Source: WRMS01 sp038562165
Lineage (GTDB): Bacteria > Bacillota > Peptococcia > DRI-13 > UBA5745
Direction of reading: 5' to 3'
Length of the DNA stretch: 64,000 bases
Assembly (NCBI GenBank): GCA_038562165.1
Contig: JBCFAO010000001.1
Span: 62,001 to 126,000 of the forward strand
Shown here: positions 7,559 to 15,827 of the stretch, in pieces
Layout of the letters: every line of letters begins with the position of its first letter
How positions within the stretch are numbered: position 1 is the first letter of the stretch
Program-made: the position numbers and the translations under genes
Notes under the pieces: generated by a model
Databases searched by the model: none
What the model was told of the DNA's origin: nothing
Seen by the model: the letters and a program-made list of their open reading frames with translations, nothing else

Positions 7559-9613
7559 TCAGCAGATCTGACGCTGAAAGTGGCGGCCCTCCGTAAGGGC
7601 TGTCAAAAAATCAGCAACATAGCTTTCCATATTGGGAGCCGGCTCACAGATGATGCCCGGCTCCTTTTTTTCACCGCAGCGCAGCAGACAGTGCAGAGCT
7701 GTGGCTTCGCCGCTTAGACCGATGGTCTTATAGTGGTTAAAGGTATCGCAAAGATAGGTCTGTACATCGGCCAGGCCTTTAAGGGTCTCCACCTGAGAGC
7801 CGCCGGGCACATAAACGCCATCGTAAAAGACGGGGGCTGTAGTGGCGTAAGTCTTGTTAGCCTCTACTGTGCTGCTGTCACAGGCGGTGACCGGCCCTAA
7901 ATTGCCGGATACTACATCAAAACAAGCGCCGGCCCCGGTAAGTGCGGAAGTAACGGCGTCAAACTGTGCCCTGTCAAAACCGCCGGCAACCAGTACGGCC
8001 ACCTTTTTGGTTTGAGGGCTCTTCGGCGTATTGGCCATACTGAGAGCGGGCGAGGAAAAAGCGGTAGGCTTGGCCATATTAGCCGGCGGCGTAGCGCCCA
8101 AGCCTTCAGCGACTTTTTGGGCCAGCTCCGGATCAACGTTGCCCAGCATATCCACCAGTTTTTGTTGGGTATTTTTATTTTTGCATTTGCCCAGCTCGAA
8201 CCGGAAAGCATCAACAATGTGTCTCTTTTCCCAGTCAGACATGCTGTTCCAAAACATAGCCGGCTGCGTATAGTGGTCCCGGAAGCTGGCACTGCGTTCC
8301 CGGATAATGTGACCGTCTACTTTCTCCTGGTAATGCTCAAAATGGCTTTCATGAGGGCCGGCGGCATGGGGCTGGCCGTTATTCAGGGAGTTGGGGTAAT
8401 AACTGGTCTGGCCTTCATCAATGGTCATGCGGTGCATGCCGTCCCGCTGGTTGTTGTTGACGGTAAGCAGCGGCCGGTTGATGGGAATCTGCTGGAAGTT
8501 GGGCCCACCCAAACGGGAAATCTGGGTATCAATGTAAGAAAACAACCGGCCCTGGAGCATGGGATCATTGGTAAAGTCGATACCCGGCACCACATTACCC
8601 GGACAGAAGGCCACTTGCTCCGTTTCCGCAAAAAAGTTGCTGACATTCTGGTTCAGCGTCATCTTGCCGATTTTTTGAAGAGGAACCAGCTCCTCCGGCC
8701 AAAGCTTTGTGCAATCCAGGATATCAAAATCAAACTTGAACTCGTCTTCCGGGTTTAGCACTTGAATAGCCAGTTCAAATTCAACGGCATTACCTTGTTC
8801 AATTTTCTCCCATAGATCCCTGCGGTTGAAATCCGGATCCTTGCCGGCGATCTTCTGAGCCTCATCCCAGACCAGGGAATGGACGCCCAAAATGGGCTTC
8901 CAGTGGAATTTGACGAACTTGAATTCACCCTTGGCATTGACGAGACGGAAGGTGTGAATGCCAAAGCCCTCCATGGTACGGTAGCTCTGGGGTACGGCCC
9001 GGGGCGACATCAGCCACATCACATTATGCATTGTTTCCGGCGTATTCACCACAAAGTCCCAGAAGGTATCGTGGGCTGAGGCTGCCTGGGGCATCTCATT
9101 GTTGGGCTCGGGCTTCAGGGCATGGATAAGGTCAGGAAACTTAATGGCGTCCTGAATGAAAAATACCGGCATATTGTTGCTGACAATATCATAGTTGCCT
9201 TCTTCCGTATAGAACTTAACCGCAAAGCCCCGGACATCCCGCACCGTATCCGGAGAACCCCGGAATCCTGCAACGGTGGAAAAGCGCACGAAGACCGGCG
9301 TGACTAGGTTAGGATCGCTAAGGAAATGGGCTCTTGTCAGATGAGAAAGGTTTTCGTAAACCTGAAAATAGCCATGGGCCCCTGATCCCCGGGCGTGAAC
9401 AATCCGCTCGGGAATTCGCTCATGGTCAAAATGAGTGACCTTTTCCCGGAAGATAAAATCCTCCATCAGCGTGGGACCCCGTTTGCCAGCCTTCAGGGAA
9501 TCGTCGGTATTGCTAACGCCCACACCTTGATTGGTAGTGAGATAACCGCTGCTATGGCTGACCCGGGCAGCGTCAAGATCCAGGGATTTTGCGTTTTGCT
9601 TCTCTGCCTGCAT
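7559..9613 (-). CDS. katE: Large-subunit heme catalase (HPII/KatE type)
   Basis: 684 residues from the chosen start. Decomposes hydrogen peroxide in the cytoplasm. The catalase core has the heme-side histidine in RIVHARGSGAHG (about residue 73), the distal asparagine in YDIVSNNMPVFF, and the heme-ligand tyrosine in RLFSYIDTQISRLG. After the core, from about residue 520, a DJ-1/PfpI-like domain (KKVAVLVAGGFD onward) marks the large-subunit clade. The longest frame opens at 9670, but the ATG at 9611-9613 is preceded by GGAGG at the correct distance, so I start there. It is divergently transcribed from the cysteine-rich gene at 9810. A catalase suggests exposure to oxygen despite the otherwise anaerobe-like gene set. 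Confidence 0.95.
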   Translation of the reverse strand: MQAEKQNAKSLDLDAARVSHSSGYLTTNQGVGVSNTDDSLKAGKRGPTLMEDFIFREKVTHFDHERIPERIVHARGSGAHGYFQVYENLSHLTRAHFLSDPNLVTPVFVRFSTVAGFRGSPDTVRDVRGFAVKFYTEEGNYDIVSNNMPVFFIQDAIKFPDLIHALKPEPNNEMPQAASAHDTFWDFVVNTPETMHNVMWLMSPRAVPQSYRTMEGFGIHTFRLVNAKGEFKFVKFHWKPILGVHSLVWDEAQKIAGKDPDFNRRDLWEKIEQGNAVEFELAIQVLNPEDEFKFDFDILDCTKLWPEELVPLQKIGKMTLNQNVSNFFAETEQVAFCPGNVVPGIDFTNDPMLQGRLFSYIDTQISRLGGPNFQQIPINRPLLTVNNNQRDGMHRMTIDEGQTSYYPNSLNNGQPHAAGPHESHFEHYQEKVDGHIIRERSASFRDHYTQPAMFWNSMSDWEKRHIVDAFRFELGKCKNKNTQQKLVDMLGNVDPELAQKVAEGLGATPPANMAKPTAFSSPALSMANTPKSPQTKKVAVLVAGGFDRAQFDAVTSALTGAGACFDVVSGNLGPVTACDSSTVEANKTYATTAPVFYDGVYVPGGSQVETLKGLADVQTYLCDTFNHYKTIGLSGEATALHCLLRCGEKKEPGIICEPAPNMESYVADFLTALTEGRHFQRQIC

Positions 9614-9809
9614 GTGATACCTCCATATAGAATTTCTATTATGTAGTATTGTCCATGCAGGAAAATTCATGCAGGTAAAGGAAATTTATTCTTTATGGAG
9701 TAGCATTTTGCCGGCAAATGCGAATTTAATAGCCAAAACGGAGAAGAAAGCTGCCGGCTGCCTGTGCTATACTTGTAGAATACGCCAAAATCAACCAAGG
9801 AGGAACTCA

Positions 9810-10511
9810 ATGAAAGGTCTGCGTCTTCCCAGCATTGAAATTTCCGGTATCGATATGAGTAAATGCTATTTTAATCCCGGCTGCGCGCTATGCGTATACA
9901 AGCCCGAGTCCGGTCAAAAAATACTGAACATGCTAAACGAATATTTCGGGCCGGCGCAACTTCACGGCATCTGCTGCCACCATGAGCCCCGGTTGCCTTA
10001 CGGTGCTGTAATTATCAATAATTGTGCCGGCTGCGACAGAAGATTCCGCTCCTTATATGAGGGAATCCAAACCATTTCATTATGGGAGGTATTGGCCAGC
10101 ATCCCAAACCTGCCCCTGCCCGATCACAGGGGACTGACGGTGTCTGTCCATGACTCTTGCTCCTACCGGCCCAAGCCCCAGGTTCACAAGGCTGTCAGGA
10201 GCATCTTGCATAAAATGAATATCCAAATCATTGATTCCCCTTATAGCGGCACCAGCTCCATCTGCTGCGGCGACAACTTCTACCCCCGGCTGCCTATTGA
10301 AAGGATTACAGAATTTCAAAGGATGCGGGCTGCCCAAATGCCCTGCCAGGACGTGGCTGTCTATTGCGTTTCTTGCATTAAATCTATGACTATCGGCGGC
10401 AAAACCGCCCATTACATGGCTGATCTTATCTTAGGTGAGGCAACGGAGCCTCAGGAAACAAGAATCGACCTATACCATAAAGCGGTGGACCAATATATCG
10501 ATCAGCATTAA
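9810..10511 (+). CDS. Cysteine-rich CCG-type (Fe-S oxidoreductase-like) protein
   Basis: 233 residues. Contains NPGCALCVYKP at the N-terminus, GICCHHEPRL, NNCAGCDRRF, then VHDSCSYRP and SSICCGDNFYPRL, and a late YCVSCIKSM. The paired D-SC and CCG-type motifs are those of the cysteine-rich domain found in heterodisulfide reductase subunit B and related Fe-S oxidoreductases, so an Fe-S cluster is likely. An in-frame ATG exists at 9669, but AAGGAGG at 9798-9804 fixes the start at 9810. It diverges from katE and ends at a strong terminator, so it is a single-gene unit. Electron donor and substrate unknown. Confidence 0.75.
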   Translation: MKGLRLPSIEISGIDMSKCYFNPGCALCVYKPESGQKILNMLNEYFGPAQLHGICCHHEPRLPYGAVIINNCAGCDRRFRSLYEGIQTISLWEVLASIPNLPLPDHRGLTVSVHDSCSYRPKPQVHKAVRSILHKMNIQIIDSPYSGTSSICCGDNFYPRLPIERITEFQRMRAAQMPCQDVAVYCVSCIKSMTIGGKTAHYMADLILGEATEPQETRIDLYHKAVDQYIDQH

Positions 10512-10520
10512 AAATCCCCT

Positions 10521-10578
10521 AAAAAACGGGCTGCCTCCCTCTTGGTTTTAACCAATAGGAAGACAGCCCGTTTTTTTT
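10521..10578. terminator. Strong intrinsic terminator, functional on both strands
   Basis: The arms starting AAAAAACGGGCTG (10521-10533) and ending CAGCCCG plus a run of eight T (10564-10578) form a long stem. A second inner pairing of TTGG with CCAA closes the top. It serves the cysteine-rich gene and the convergent substrate-binding protein gene. Confidence 0.85.
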
Positions 10579-10617
10579 GTGGCAGCTTAAATGTTGGCTG
10601 ATACAGTTTAATTATGG

Positions 10618-11793
10618 CTAATACAAAGCAGTATACTGGCCTTGGGCTATGGTCTCTATGACCATCTGCCGGTTAAGGGGGCTATGGGTATCAGGATTCA
10701 TGGTGATAACGCCGGTCAGCACCTGAATATCCCGGCTGCCGGCAATCCAATCCGCCAGCCGTCCTGCATCAGCGCCTTCCGTCTCTTTAATTCCTTCTAT
10801 AATCAGATAAAGAGCATCTGCCGCCAGGGCCCCATTGGGCATCATGGGTTCTTCTTCCCAATATTTACTATAGCTATCAATCCAATGAGCCATAGCTGAA
10901 TCCTCATTTTTGGAGATATTGACAAAGAAGCTTCCCTCCATTATCTCACTATCTATCCCTTGCAATTGCTGACCGGCCCAGGCGTCGCCTCCCAGAAAAA
11001 AGCAATCCATTGCCAGCTCCTTGGCCTGCTTGATCACCAGCTTCCCTTCAGTAGGGAAAGTAGGGATAAACAGAAGCTGGGCCCCTGACTCCTTGATTCG
11101 GGAAAGCTGTCCCGTAAGCTCCGGATCGCCGGCCTGAAAAGATTCATTGGCGGTTATAACGCCGCCTTTTTCGGCAAAGGCCTGCTCAAAGTAAGCGGTT
11201 AGGTTAAGAGAATAGTCCGAACTGCTGTCTTTTAAAATACCGGCTTTGCCCACATTCAGATATTCAACGGCAAAAAGGGCAGCCTTTTCCGCCTGGTCGG
11301 CATCAGTAAAATTGGTTCTGAAAATATACCGTAAAGGCTGACTATGGCCTGCCGGTACTGTCAGCTGATCGTTGGTCCCCGTTGTACTGATCATTACAAT
11401 GCCTGCCTCCTCAAAAACCTGGGCGGCAGTGATGCTGAGATTGGATTGAGAAGGACCGATTACCGCCAAAGCTCCATCATTAGCCAAACGGTTGGCTGCC
11501 GTAAAGGCCCCTGTCTGATCGCCGCCATTGTCATAGCTGATCAATTTCAACTCCCGGTCCAAAACTCCGCCGTCAGCATTGATGTTATTCACCATCATCT
11601 CCAGAGCTTTCTTCTCCGACTGGCCCCAGGCAGCATTATCACCGGACAAAGCCGCTATATGCCCAATGATAATAGGCCCGTCTCCTTTGCTGCCCTCAAC
11701 AGTGCCGGCAGATGGGGCAGCCATGCCGCAACCCCCTGCAATAATAACTAATAAAGCCAGCAGCAATAAAAAGGCTGCTTTATTCTTTCTCAT
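10618..11793 (-). CDS. Branched-chain amino acid-type ABC substrate-binding lipoprotein
   Basis: 391 residues. The signal sequence MRKNKAAFLLLLALLVIIAGGC ends in a lipobox (IAGGC, Cys22), so it is lipid-anchored on the outer face of the membrane. The mature part begins IIIGHIAALSGDNAAWGQ, the typical start of the periplasmic-binding-protein type 1 (LivJ-like) fold, with DNGGDQTGAFTAANRLA and AVIGPSQSNLSITAAQVFEEAGIVMIS further on. The ligand is probably an amino acid or small organic acid. No permease or ATPase gene is next to it, so it is an orphan that must use a transporter encoded elsewhere or act as a sensor. A LysR gene is divergent and may control it. Confidence 0.88.
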   Translation of the reverse strand: MRKNKAAFLLLLALLVIIAGGCGMAAPSAGTVEGSKGDGPIIIGHIAALSGDNAAWGQSEKKALEMMVNNINADGGVLDRELKLISYDNGGDQTGAFTAANRLANDGALAVIGPSQSNLSITAAQVFEEAGIVMISTTGTNDQLTVPAGHSQPLRYIFRTNFTDADQAEKAALFAVEYLNVGKAGILKDSSSDYSLNLTAYFEQAFAEKGGVITANESFQAGDPELTGQLSRIKESGAQLLFIPTFPTEGKLVIKQAKELAMDCFFLGGDAWAGQQLQGIDSEIMEGSFFVNISKNEDSAMAHWIDSYSKYWEEEPMMPNGALAADALYLIIEGIKETEGADAGRLADWIAGSRDIQVLTGVITMNPDTHSPLNRQMVIETIAQGQYTALY

Positions 11794-11816
11794 TTTATCT
11801 CCCCCCTTGCCGCAGA

Positions 11817-11845
11817 TTTACCAAATTTCTTATTTATAGTATAAT
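11817..11845 (+). promoter_or_regulatory. Putative promoter of the LysR gene in the divergent region
   Basis: TTTACC at 11817-11822 and TATAAT at 11840-11845 with a 17-base spacer. The -35 is weak. The region is shared with the divergent binding-protein gene, the usual place for a LysR operator. Confidence 0.45.
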
Positions 11846-11938
11846 GGGGGCCTGGATCAAAGTAAAATGAATGATTTTTATACTTTACATAAGAAACTCT
11901 TATACAAAAGAGATCATATTGAAAGGCAGAGGGTTGAC

Positions 11939-12799
11939 ATGAACATTTCCCGATATCAGGTATTGATTAAAGTGGCGGAGCTGGGCAGCTTATCAAAAGC
12001 TGCGGATGTGCTGGGCTATACCCAACCCGGCATCAGCCACACATTAAACGCCCTGGAGGCTGAATGGGGCATACAATTGTTAACCAGAGGCCGCTCCGGC
12101 GTGGAATTAACGGCGGAAGGAGAATTGCTGCTGCCTGCCGTCAGGCGGGTTTGCAACGTCCATGATGATCTGTTTCACCAAATATCGGCGGTCAAAGGCG
12201 TAGAAACGGGAATCCTTCGAGTGAGCACCATCAACAGCGTATCCGCCCACTATTTGCCGGCCCTGATAAAATCTTTTAAACAATCATACCCGAATATCCG
12301 ATTTGAGCTGTTTCAAGGTGAAGACAAGGAAAATGAGAAGTGGATAACAACGGGCAAAGTCGATTGCAGTTTTACTTTGCTGCCAAGCCTCAAGGAATTA
12401 TCCAGCATCAGTCTTTATGAGGATCAAATGGTAGCCATACTGCCTGAGGATTACCCTGGGGATAAAAAAGCTTTTCCCGTTCATAACTTTGAGCGGGAGG
12501 CTTACATCTATGTTGACGGCAGCCCGAGAAATATTGAGAAGCATTTTGAAATTCTGGGTGTGAAGCCCAATATCCAGTTTACGGTAAAGGATGAGTTTTC
12601 GGCCATGCAAATGGTGGAATCCGGTCTGGGTATCAGTGTTCTTTCCGAATTATTTCTGCGGCGGACTTCTTACCGGATTAAAATGCTGCCGTTAGATCCG
12701 CCTAATCGCCGGCGCATTGGCCTGGTATATAACCACCGCACCTATTTGTCTTATGCCGCCAGACAATTTATCGCCTTCGTTCAGCAGTATAATAAATAA
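11939..12799 (+). CDS. LysR-family transcriptional regulator
   Basis: 286 residues from the chosen start. The N-terminal winged helix is typical: MNISRYQVLIKVAELGSLSKAADVLGYTQPGISHTLNALE, then RGRSGVELTAEGELL. The remainder is the LysR substrate-binding domain, with GILRVSTINSVSAHYLP and ESGLGISVLSE. An in-frame ATG exists at 11867, but LysR proteins begin just before this helix, so 11939 is preferred; GAGGG lies just upstream. It is divergent from the substrate-binding lipoprotein, which it may regulate. The co-inducer is unknown. Confidence 0.87.
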   Translation: MNISRYQVLIKVAELGSLSKAADVLGYTQPGISHTLNALEAEWGIQLLTRGRSGVELTAEGELLLPAVRRVCNVHDDLFHQISAVKGVETGILRVSTINSVSAHYLPALIKSFKQSYPNIRFELFQGEDKENEKWITTGKVDCSFTLLPSLKELSSISLYEDQMVAILPEDYPGDKKAFPVHNFEREAYIYVDGSPRNIEKHFEILGVKPNIQFTVKDEFSAMQMVESGLGISVLSELFLRRTSYRIKMLPLDPPNRRRIGLVYNHRTYLSYAARQFIAFVQQYNK

Positions 12800-12822
12800 C
12801 CGGCATTAATTCCTCTCAAAAA

Positions 12823-12855
12823 AGTAAGCCTCCTGCATAAAACAGGAGGCCTACC
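12823..12855. terminator. Intrinsic terminator at the end of the rsfS operon
   Basis: Arms GTAAGCCTCCTG (12824-12835) and CAGGAGGCCTAC (12843-12854). On the minus strand the stem is followed by six U, so it mainly ends the rsfS transcript, and may also stop the convergent lysR. Confidence 0.8.
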
Positions 12856-12895
12856 TATCTGCGGCTTATCCATATGAAAACTGGAGCATTATGGC

Positions 12896-13258
12896 TTATG
12901 CCTCTTCCGGGAAAACCTCTTCATGGGGCAAAGCCGGAGCGTCGGCCCACAAGCGTTCCAGATTATAGAAGCTTCTTTCATCCTCCTGAAAAATATGAAT
13001 GATAATCTGGCCATAGTCCATCAGAATCCAGCGGCCCTCCTGCATGCCTTCGATGCGGTTGAGGATGGCTCCTGTCTTCTCCAGCTCTTCTTCAATGCAG
13101 TCGGCCATGGCCTGGGTCTGGGTGCGGCTGCTGCCGGTACCTACCACAAAATAATCGGTGAGGGTAGACAAATCCTCCAGCTTTAATACGGTAATCTTGG
13201 AGCCCTTACGCTGATCCATAGCCTTAGCAGCCAAAATGGCTAATTCTTTGCTTTCCAT
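12896..13258 (-). CDS. rsfS: Ribosomal silencing factor RsfS
   Basis: 120 residues. RsfS binds ribosomal protein uL14 and blocks 30S-50S joining when nutrients are short. The Iojap/DUF143 fold is clear: LEDLSTLTDYFVVGTGSSRTQTQAMAD, then EGMQEGRWILMDYGQIIIHIF and YNLERLWADAP near the C-terminus. The start at 13258 (MESKELA) has AAAGGGG upstream; a longer in-frame extension to 13294 lies inside yqeK and is not needed. It overlaps the yqeK end by 19 bases, showing tight coupling. It is the last gene of the proB-proA-nadD-yqeK-rsfS series, the usual order in Clostridia. Confidence 0.95.
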   Translation of the reverse strand: MESKELAILAAKAMDQRKGSKITVLKLEDLSTLTDYFVVGTGSSRTQTQAMADCIEEELEKTGAILNRIEGMQEGRWILMDYGQIIIHIFQEDERSFYNLERLWADAPALPHEEVFPEEA

Positions 13259-13884
13259 ACTATACCCCTTTCTTCTTTTAACCACGCCAGGCAAAGCAGG
13301 GTGCCTTGATGGAGCGGCAGTTTTTTTCTTTCTAAATAAACCAGAGTCTGTTCGATGGCCTCAATCATAGCGGCCCGTAAATCTTGACGGCAAAGCCGCC
13401 GTAAAATATCTACTCCATTATATGCCCGGCCGGGCTCTATTAAATCTGCCATAAAAATGATACAGGCTTCCAGGCTCATGTCCGGCCCTCCTACGGTGTG
13501 CAGGCGGATTGCTTCTAAAATAACCGGATCGGCTATCCCCCATTCCCGGCAAGCCCGCCAGGCCCCTACAGGCCCGTGCAGTATGGAAGGATTTTCTCTT
13601 TCCGCCGGGTCCGTAATCAAACCCTGAGCCTCTGCCAAGGCCAGGAGCTGCTCATTGCTCAACTCCTTAGCGCTATCGTGGAGAAGTCCTGCCAGGGCCA
13701 GCTTAACTAAATCACCGCCGAACAAATGTCCCATAGCCACTGCCTCGTCAGCCACCGCCAAGCTATGATTAAAGCGCCGGGGTTTTAGCTGTCCTTGCAG
13801 CTTGTCTCTTAAGCTTTGCCATTCTTTTTGGCAGCCAGCCCGGCGGCAAATTTCTTCTGCTGTCTTTCCCGTTTCATTATTCAT
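13240..13884 (-). CDS. yqeK: YqeK-type HD phosphohydrolase (Ap4A hydrolase)
   Basis: 214 residues. HD-domain protein with HSLAVADEAVAMGHLFGG, the HD pair in GLLHDSAKELS, and a later ILHGPVGAWRACREWG and AIRLHTVGG, matching the YqeK family. Characterised homologues split diadenosine tetraphosphate symmetrically to ADP. The gene overlaps nadD by four bases (ATGA) upstream and rsfS by 19 bases downstream, so all three are co-translated. The N-terminal 35 residues (EICRRAGCQKEWQSLRDKLQGQ) are a modest extension before the HD core. Confidence 0.92.
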   Translation of the reverse strand: MNNETGKTAEEICRRAGCQKEWQSLRDKLQGQLKPRRFNHSLAVADEAVAMGHLFGGDLVKLALAGLLHDSAKELSNEQLLALAEAQGLITDPAERENPSILHGPVGAWRACREWGIADPVILEAIRLHTVGGPDMSLEACIIFMADLIEPGRAYNGVDILRRLCRQDLRAAMIEAIEQTLVYLERKKLPLHQGTLLCLAWLKEERGIVWKAKN

Positions 13885-14543
13885 GGTTTATATAATCCCT
13901 GCTTGTATATGTATTGTTCCACTGTCTCCGGCAGCAAATACTTGATGGAACGGCCCCGGGCCACCCGGCTGCGGATATCCGTAGAGGATATGGCCATGGC
14001 CGGCACCTCAATGGTAATGATTTTCTTCAGGTATTCCGGTTTTAGCTGGGCCCCCAACCGCTCCGCCATGGCCTGGTTCTGAAAGCCCGGCCGGGTGGCG
14101 GCAACAAAGGTACAATCGGCAAAAAGCTCATCAATGCCCTTCCAGGTAAGGATCTCCAAAATGGCGTCGGCCCCGGTGATAAAAAACAACTCACCGTCTT
14201 TATCCATCATCTGGCGAAAATAGCTTACCGTATCGGCGGAGTAAGAATAACCCAGGCGGTTGATCTCTACTCTGGATACCTCAAAACAGGGATTGGTAAC
14301 CGTAGCCAGTTCCGTCATTAAAAAACGCTTTTCTTTCGGCGTGACCTTTTTTTCTACCTTATGGGGGGGCTGGCCTGAGGGGACAAAAATCACTTTATCC
14401 AGATTAAAGCTGGTACGGACTGCCTCAGCCGTCACCAGATGGCCCTGATGGATGGGATCAAAAGTACCGCCCATCAAACCCAGGCGTTTGATGTTGGAGA
14501 GATCAATATCTTTTTCCGGCAATAAGCATGATTCAACGTTCAT
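13881..14543 (-). CDS. nadD: Nicotinate-nucleotide adenylyltransferase NadD
   Basis: 220 residues. Makes deamido-NAD from nicotinate mononucleotide and ATP in NAD synthesis. The nucleotidyltransferase signature is GLMGGTFDPIHQGHLV (residues 22-37), with VPSGQPPHK, FITGADAILEILTWK and the C-terminal ISSTDIRSRVARG motif. A 20-residue N-terminal extension (MNVESCLLPEKDIDLSNIKR) precedes the core; the start is supported by AAGGAGG just upstream, overlapping the proA stop. It overlaps yqeK by four bases. Confidence 0.95.
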   Translation of the reverse strand: MNVESCLLPEKDIDLSNIKRLGLMGGTFDPIHQGHLVTAEAVRTSFNLDKVIFVPSGQPPHKVEKKVTPKEKRFLMTELATVTNPCFEVSRVEINRLGYSYSADTVSYFRQMMDKDGELFFITGADAILEILTWKGIDELFADCTFVAATRPGFQNQAMAERLGAQLKPEYLKKIITIEVPAMAISSTDIRSRVARGRSIKYLLPETVEQYIYKQGLYKP

Positions 14544-14552
14544 GTTGCCTCC

Positions 14553-15812
14553 TTATTTTCTGACCTGGCCGTCCCCCTGGACAATATACTTGATGGTGGT
14601 CATTTCCTCAAGGCCCATGGGACCCCGGGCGTGGAGTTTTTGGGTACTGATGCCGATTTCCGCGCCGAAGCCAAACATACCGCCATCGGTGAATCTGGTG
14701 GAAGCATTGACAAGAACCACGGCAGCGTCAATACGGGCGGTGAATTGACGGGCGGCGTCATAATCCTTCGTGATAATCGCCTCCGAATGCCGGGTACCGT
14801 AAGTATTGATATGCTCTATGGCCTCATCCAGACTCTCCACTACTTTTATGGAAATAATCATGTCCAAAAACTCGGCGCCATAGTCTTCCTCCGTAGCTGC
14901 CGACGACTGGGGCAAATAGGAGCGGCTTTCGGGACAAGCCCGCATTTCTACGCCTTTAGCTGCCAAGGCTGCGCCGGCCAGGGGCAGGAATTGGGCCGCT
15001 GCCTGGCGGTGTACCAGCAAGGATTCGGCGGCATTGCAAACGCCTATGCGCTGGGTTTTGGCATTGAGAAGAATATCCAGAGCCATCTGCTGGTCCGCAG
15101 CAGCATCCACATAAATATGGCAATTGCCAATACCGGTTTCAATTACCGGTACCGTAGCTTCCCGCACTACCGTCTGGATCAGGCCAGCCCCTCCCCTGGG
15201 GATTAAAAGATCCAGGTAACGGTTCATCCGCATAAACTCAAGGGCAGCCTCCCGGCTGGTGTCCTCCAGCAACTGCACTGCATCCTCAGGGCCTTCCTGC
15301 TGCCGGATGGCCTGGCGCAGAGCCTTTACCACCGCCAGATTTGAGGCCTTGGCCTCGCCGGAGCCCCGCAAAATCACGGCATTGCCGGTCTTAAAACAAA
15401 TGCCGGCGGCATCGGCCGTTACATTAGGCCTTGCTTCGTAGATCATACCGATGACGCCGAAGGGCACCCGAACCTTGGTAATTTCAATATCCTGAGCTCC
15501 CTTCCAGCCTCCCAGCACCTGACCTACCGGATCCTTAAGGCCCACCAAATCCTCCAGGCCCTTAGCCATGGCTTCCAGCCGGTCTGCCGTCAGCGTCAGC
15601 CGGTCTACAAAGGCGGCGGTCATGGATTTTGCTTTGGCAGCCTCCACATCTATAGCATTTGCAGCCAAAATAACCGGAGCCTCACTGCGCAAAGCCGCCG
15701 CCATAGCCCCCAGCATTCTGTTTTTATCCACTGCCGAAAGAGCTGCCATCCGGACTGCCGCCTGCCTGGCCTTAGCTCCCAAAGCATAAATTTCTGTTTT
15801 TAACGTTTCCAT
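14553..15812 (-). CDS. proA: Gamma-glutamyl phosphate reductase ProA
   Basis: 419 residues, the usual length. Second step of proline synthesis, reducing gamma-glutamyl phosphate with NADPH to glutamate semialdehyde. Visible motifs: VPFGVIGMIYEARPNVTADA, LIPRGGAGLIQ, the catalytic cysteine in AKTQRIGVCNAAESLLVH, and VNASTRFTDGGMFGFGAEIGISTQKLHARGPMGLEE at the C-terminus (given here only as key segment). It lies 15 bases after proB and 9 bases before nadD, all minus strand, so one transcript is likely. Confidence 0.96.
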   Translation of the reverse strand: METLKTEIYALGAKARQAAVRMAALSAVDKNRMLGAMAAALRSEAPVILAANAIDVEAAKAKSMTAAFVDRLTLTADRLEAMAKGLEDLVGLKDPVGQVLGGWKGAQDIEITKVRVPFGVIGMIYEARPNVTADAAGICFKTGNAVILRGSGEAKASNLAVVKALRQAIRQQEGPEDAVQLLEDTSREAALEFMRMNRYLDLLIPRGGAGLIQTVVREATVPVIETGIGNCHIYVDAAADQQMALDILLNAKTQRIGVCNAAESLLVHRQAAAQFLPLAGAALAAKGVEMRACPESRSYLPQSSAATEEDYGAEFLDMIISIKVVESLDEAIEHINTYGTRHSEAIITKDYDAARQFTARIDAAVVLVNASTRFTDGGMFGFGAEIGISTQKLHARGPMGLEEMTTIKYIVQGDGQVRK

Positions 15813-15827
15813 AATAACCTGCTTTCT

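Noticed and set aside
8012..8758. 248-codon plus-strand frame
   Set aside because: It is the antisense of the catalase gene; long shadow frames are common opposite GC-rich coding sequence.
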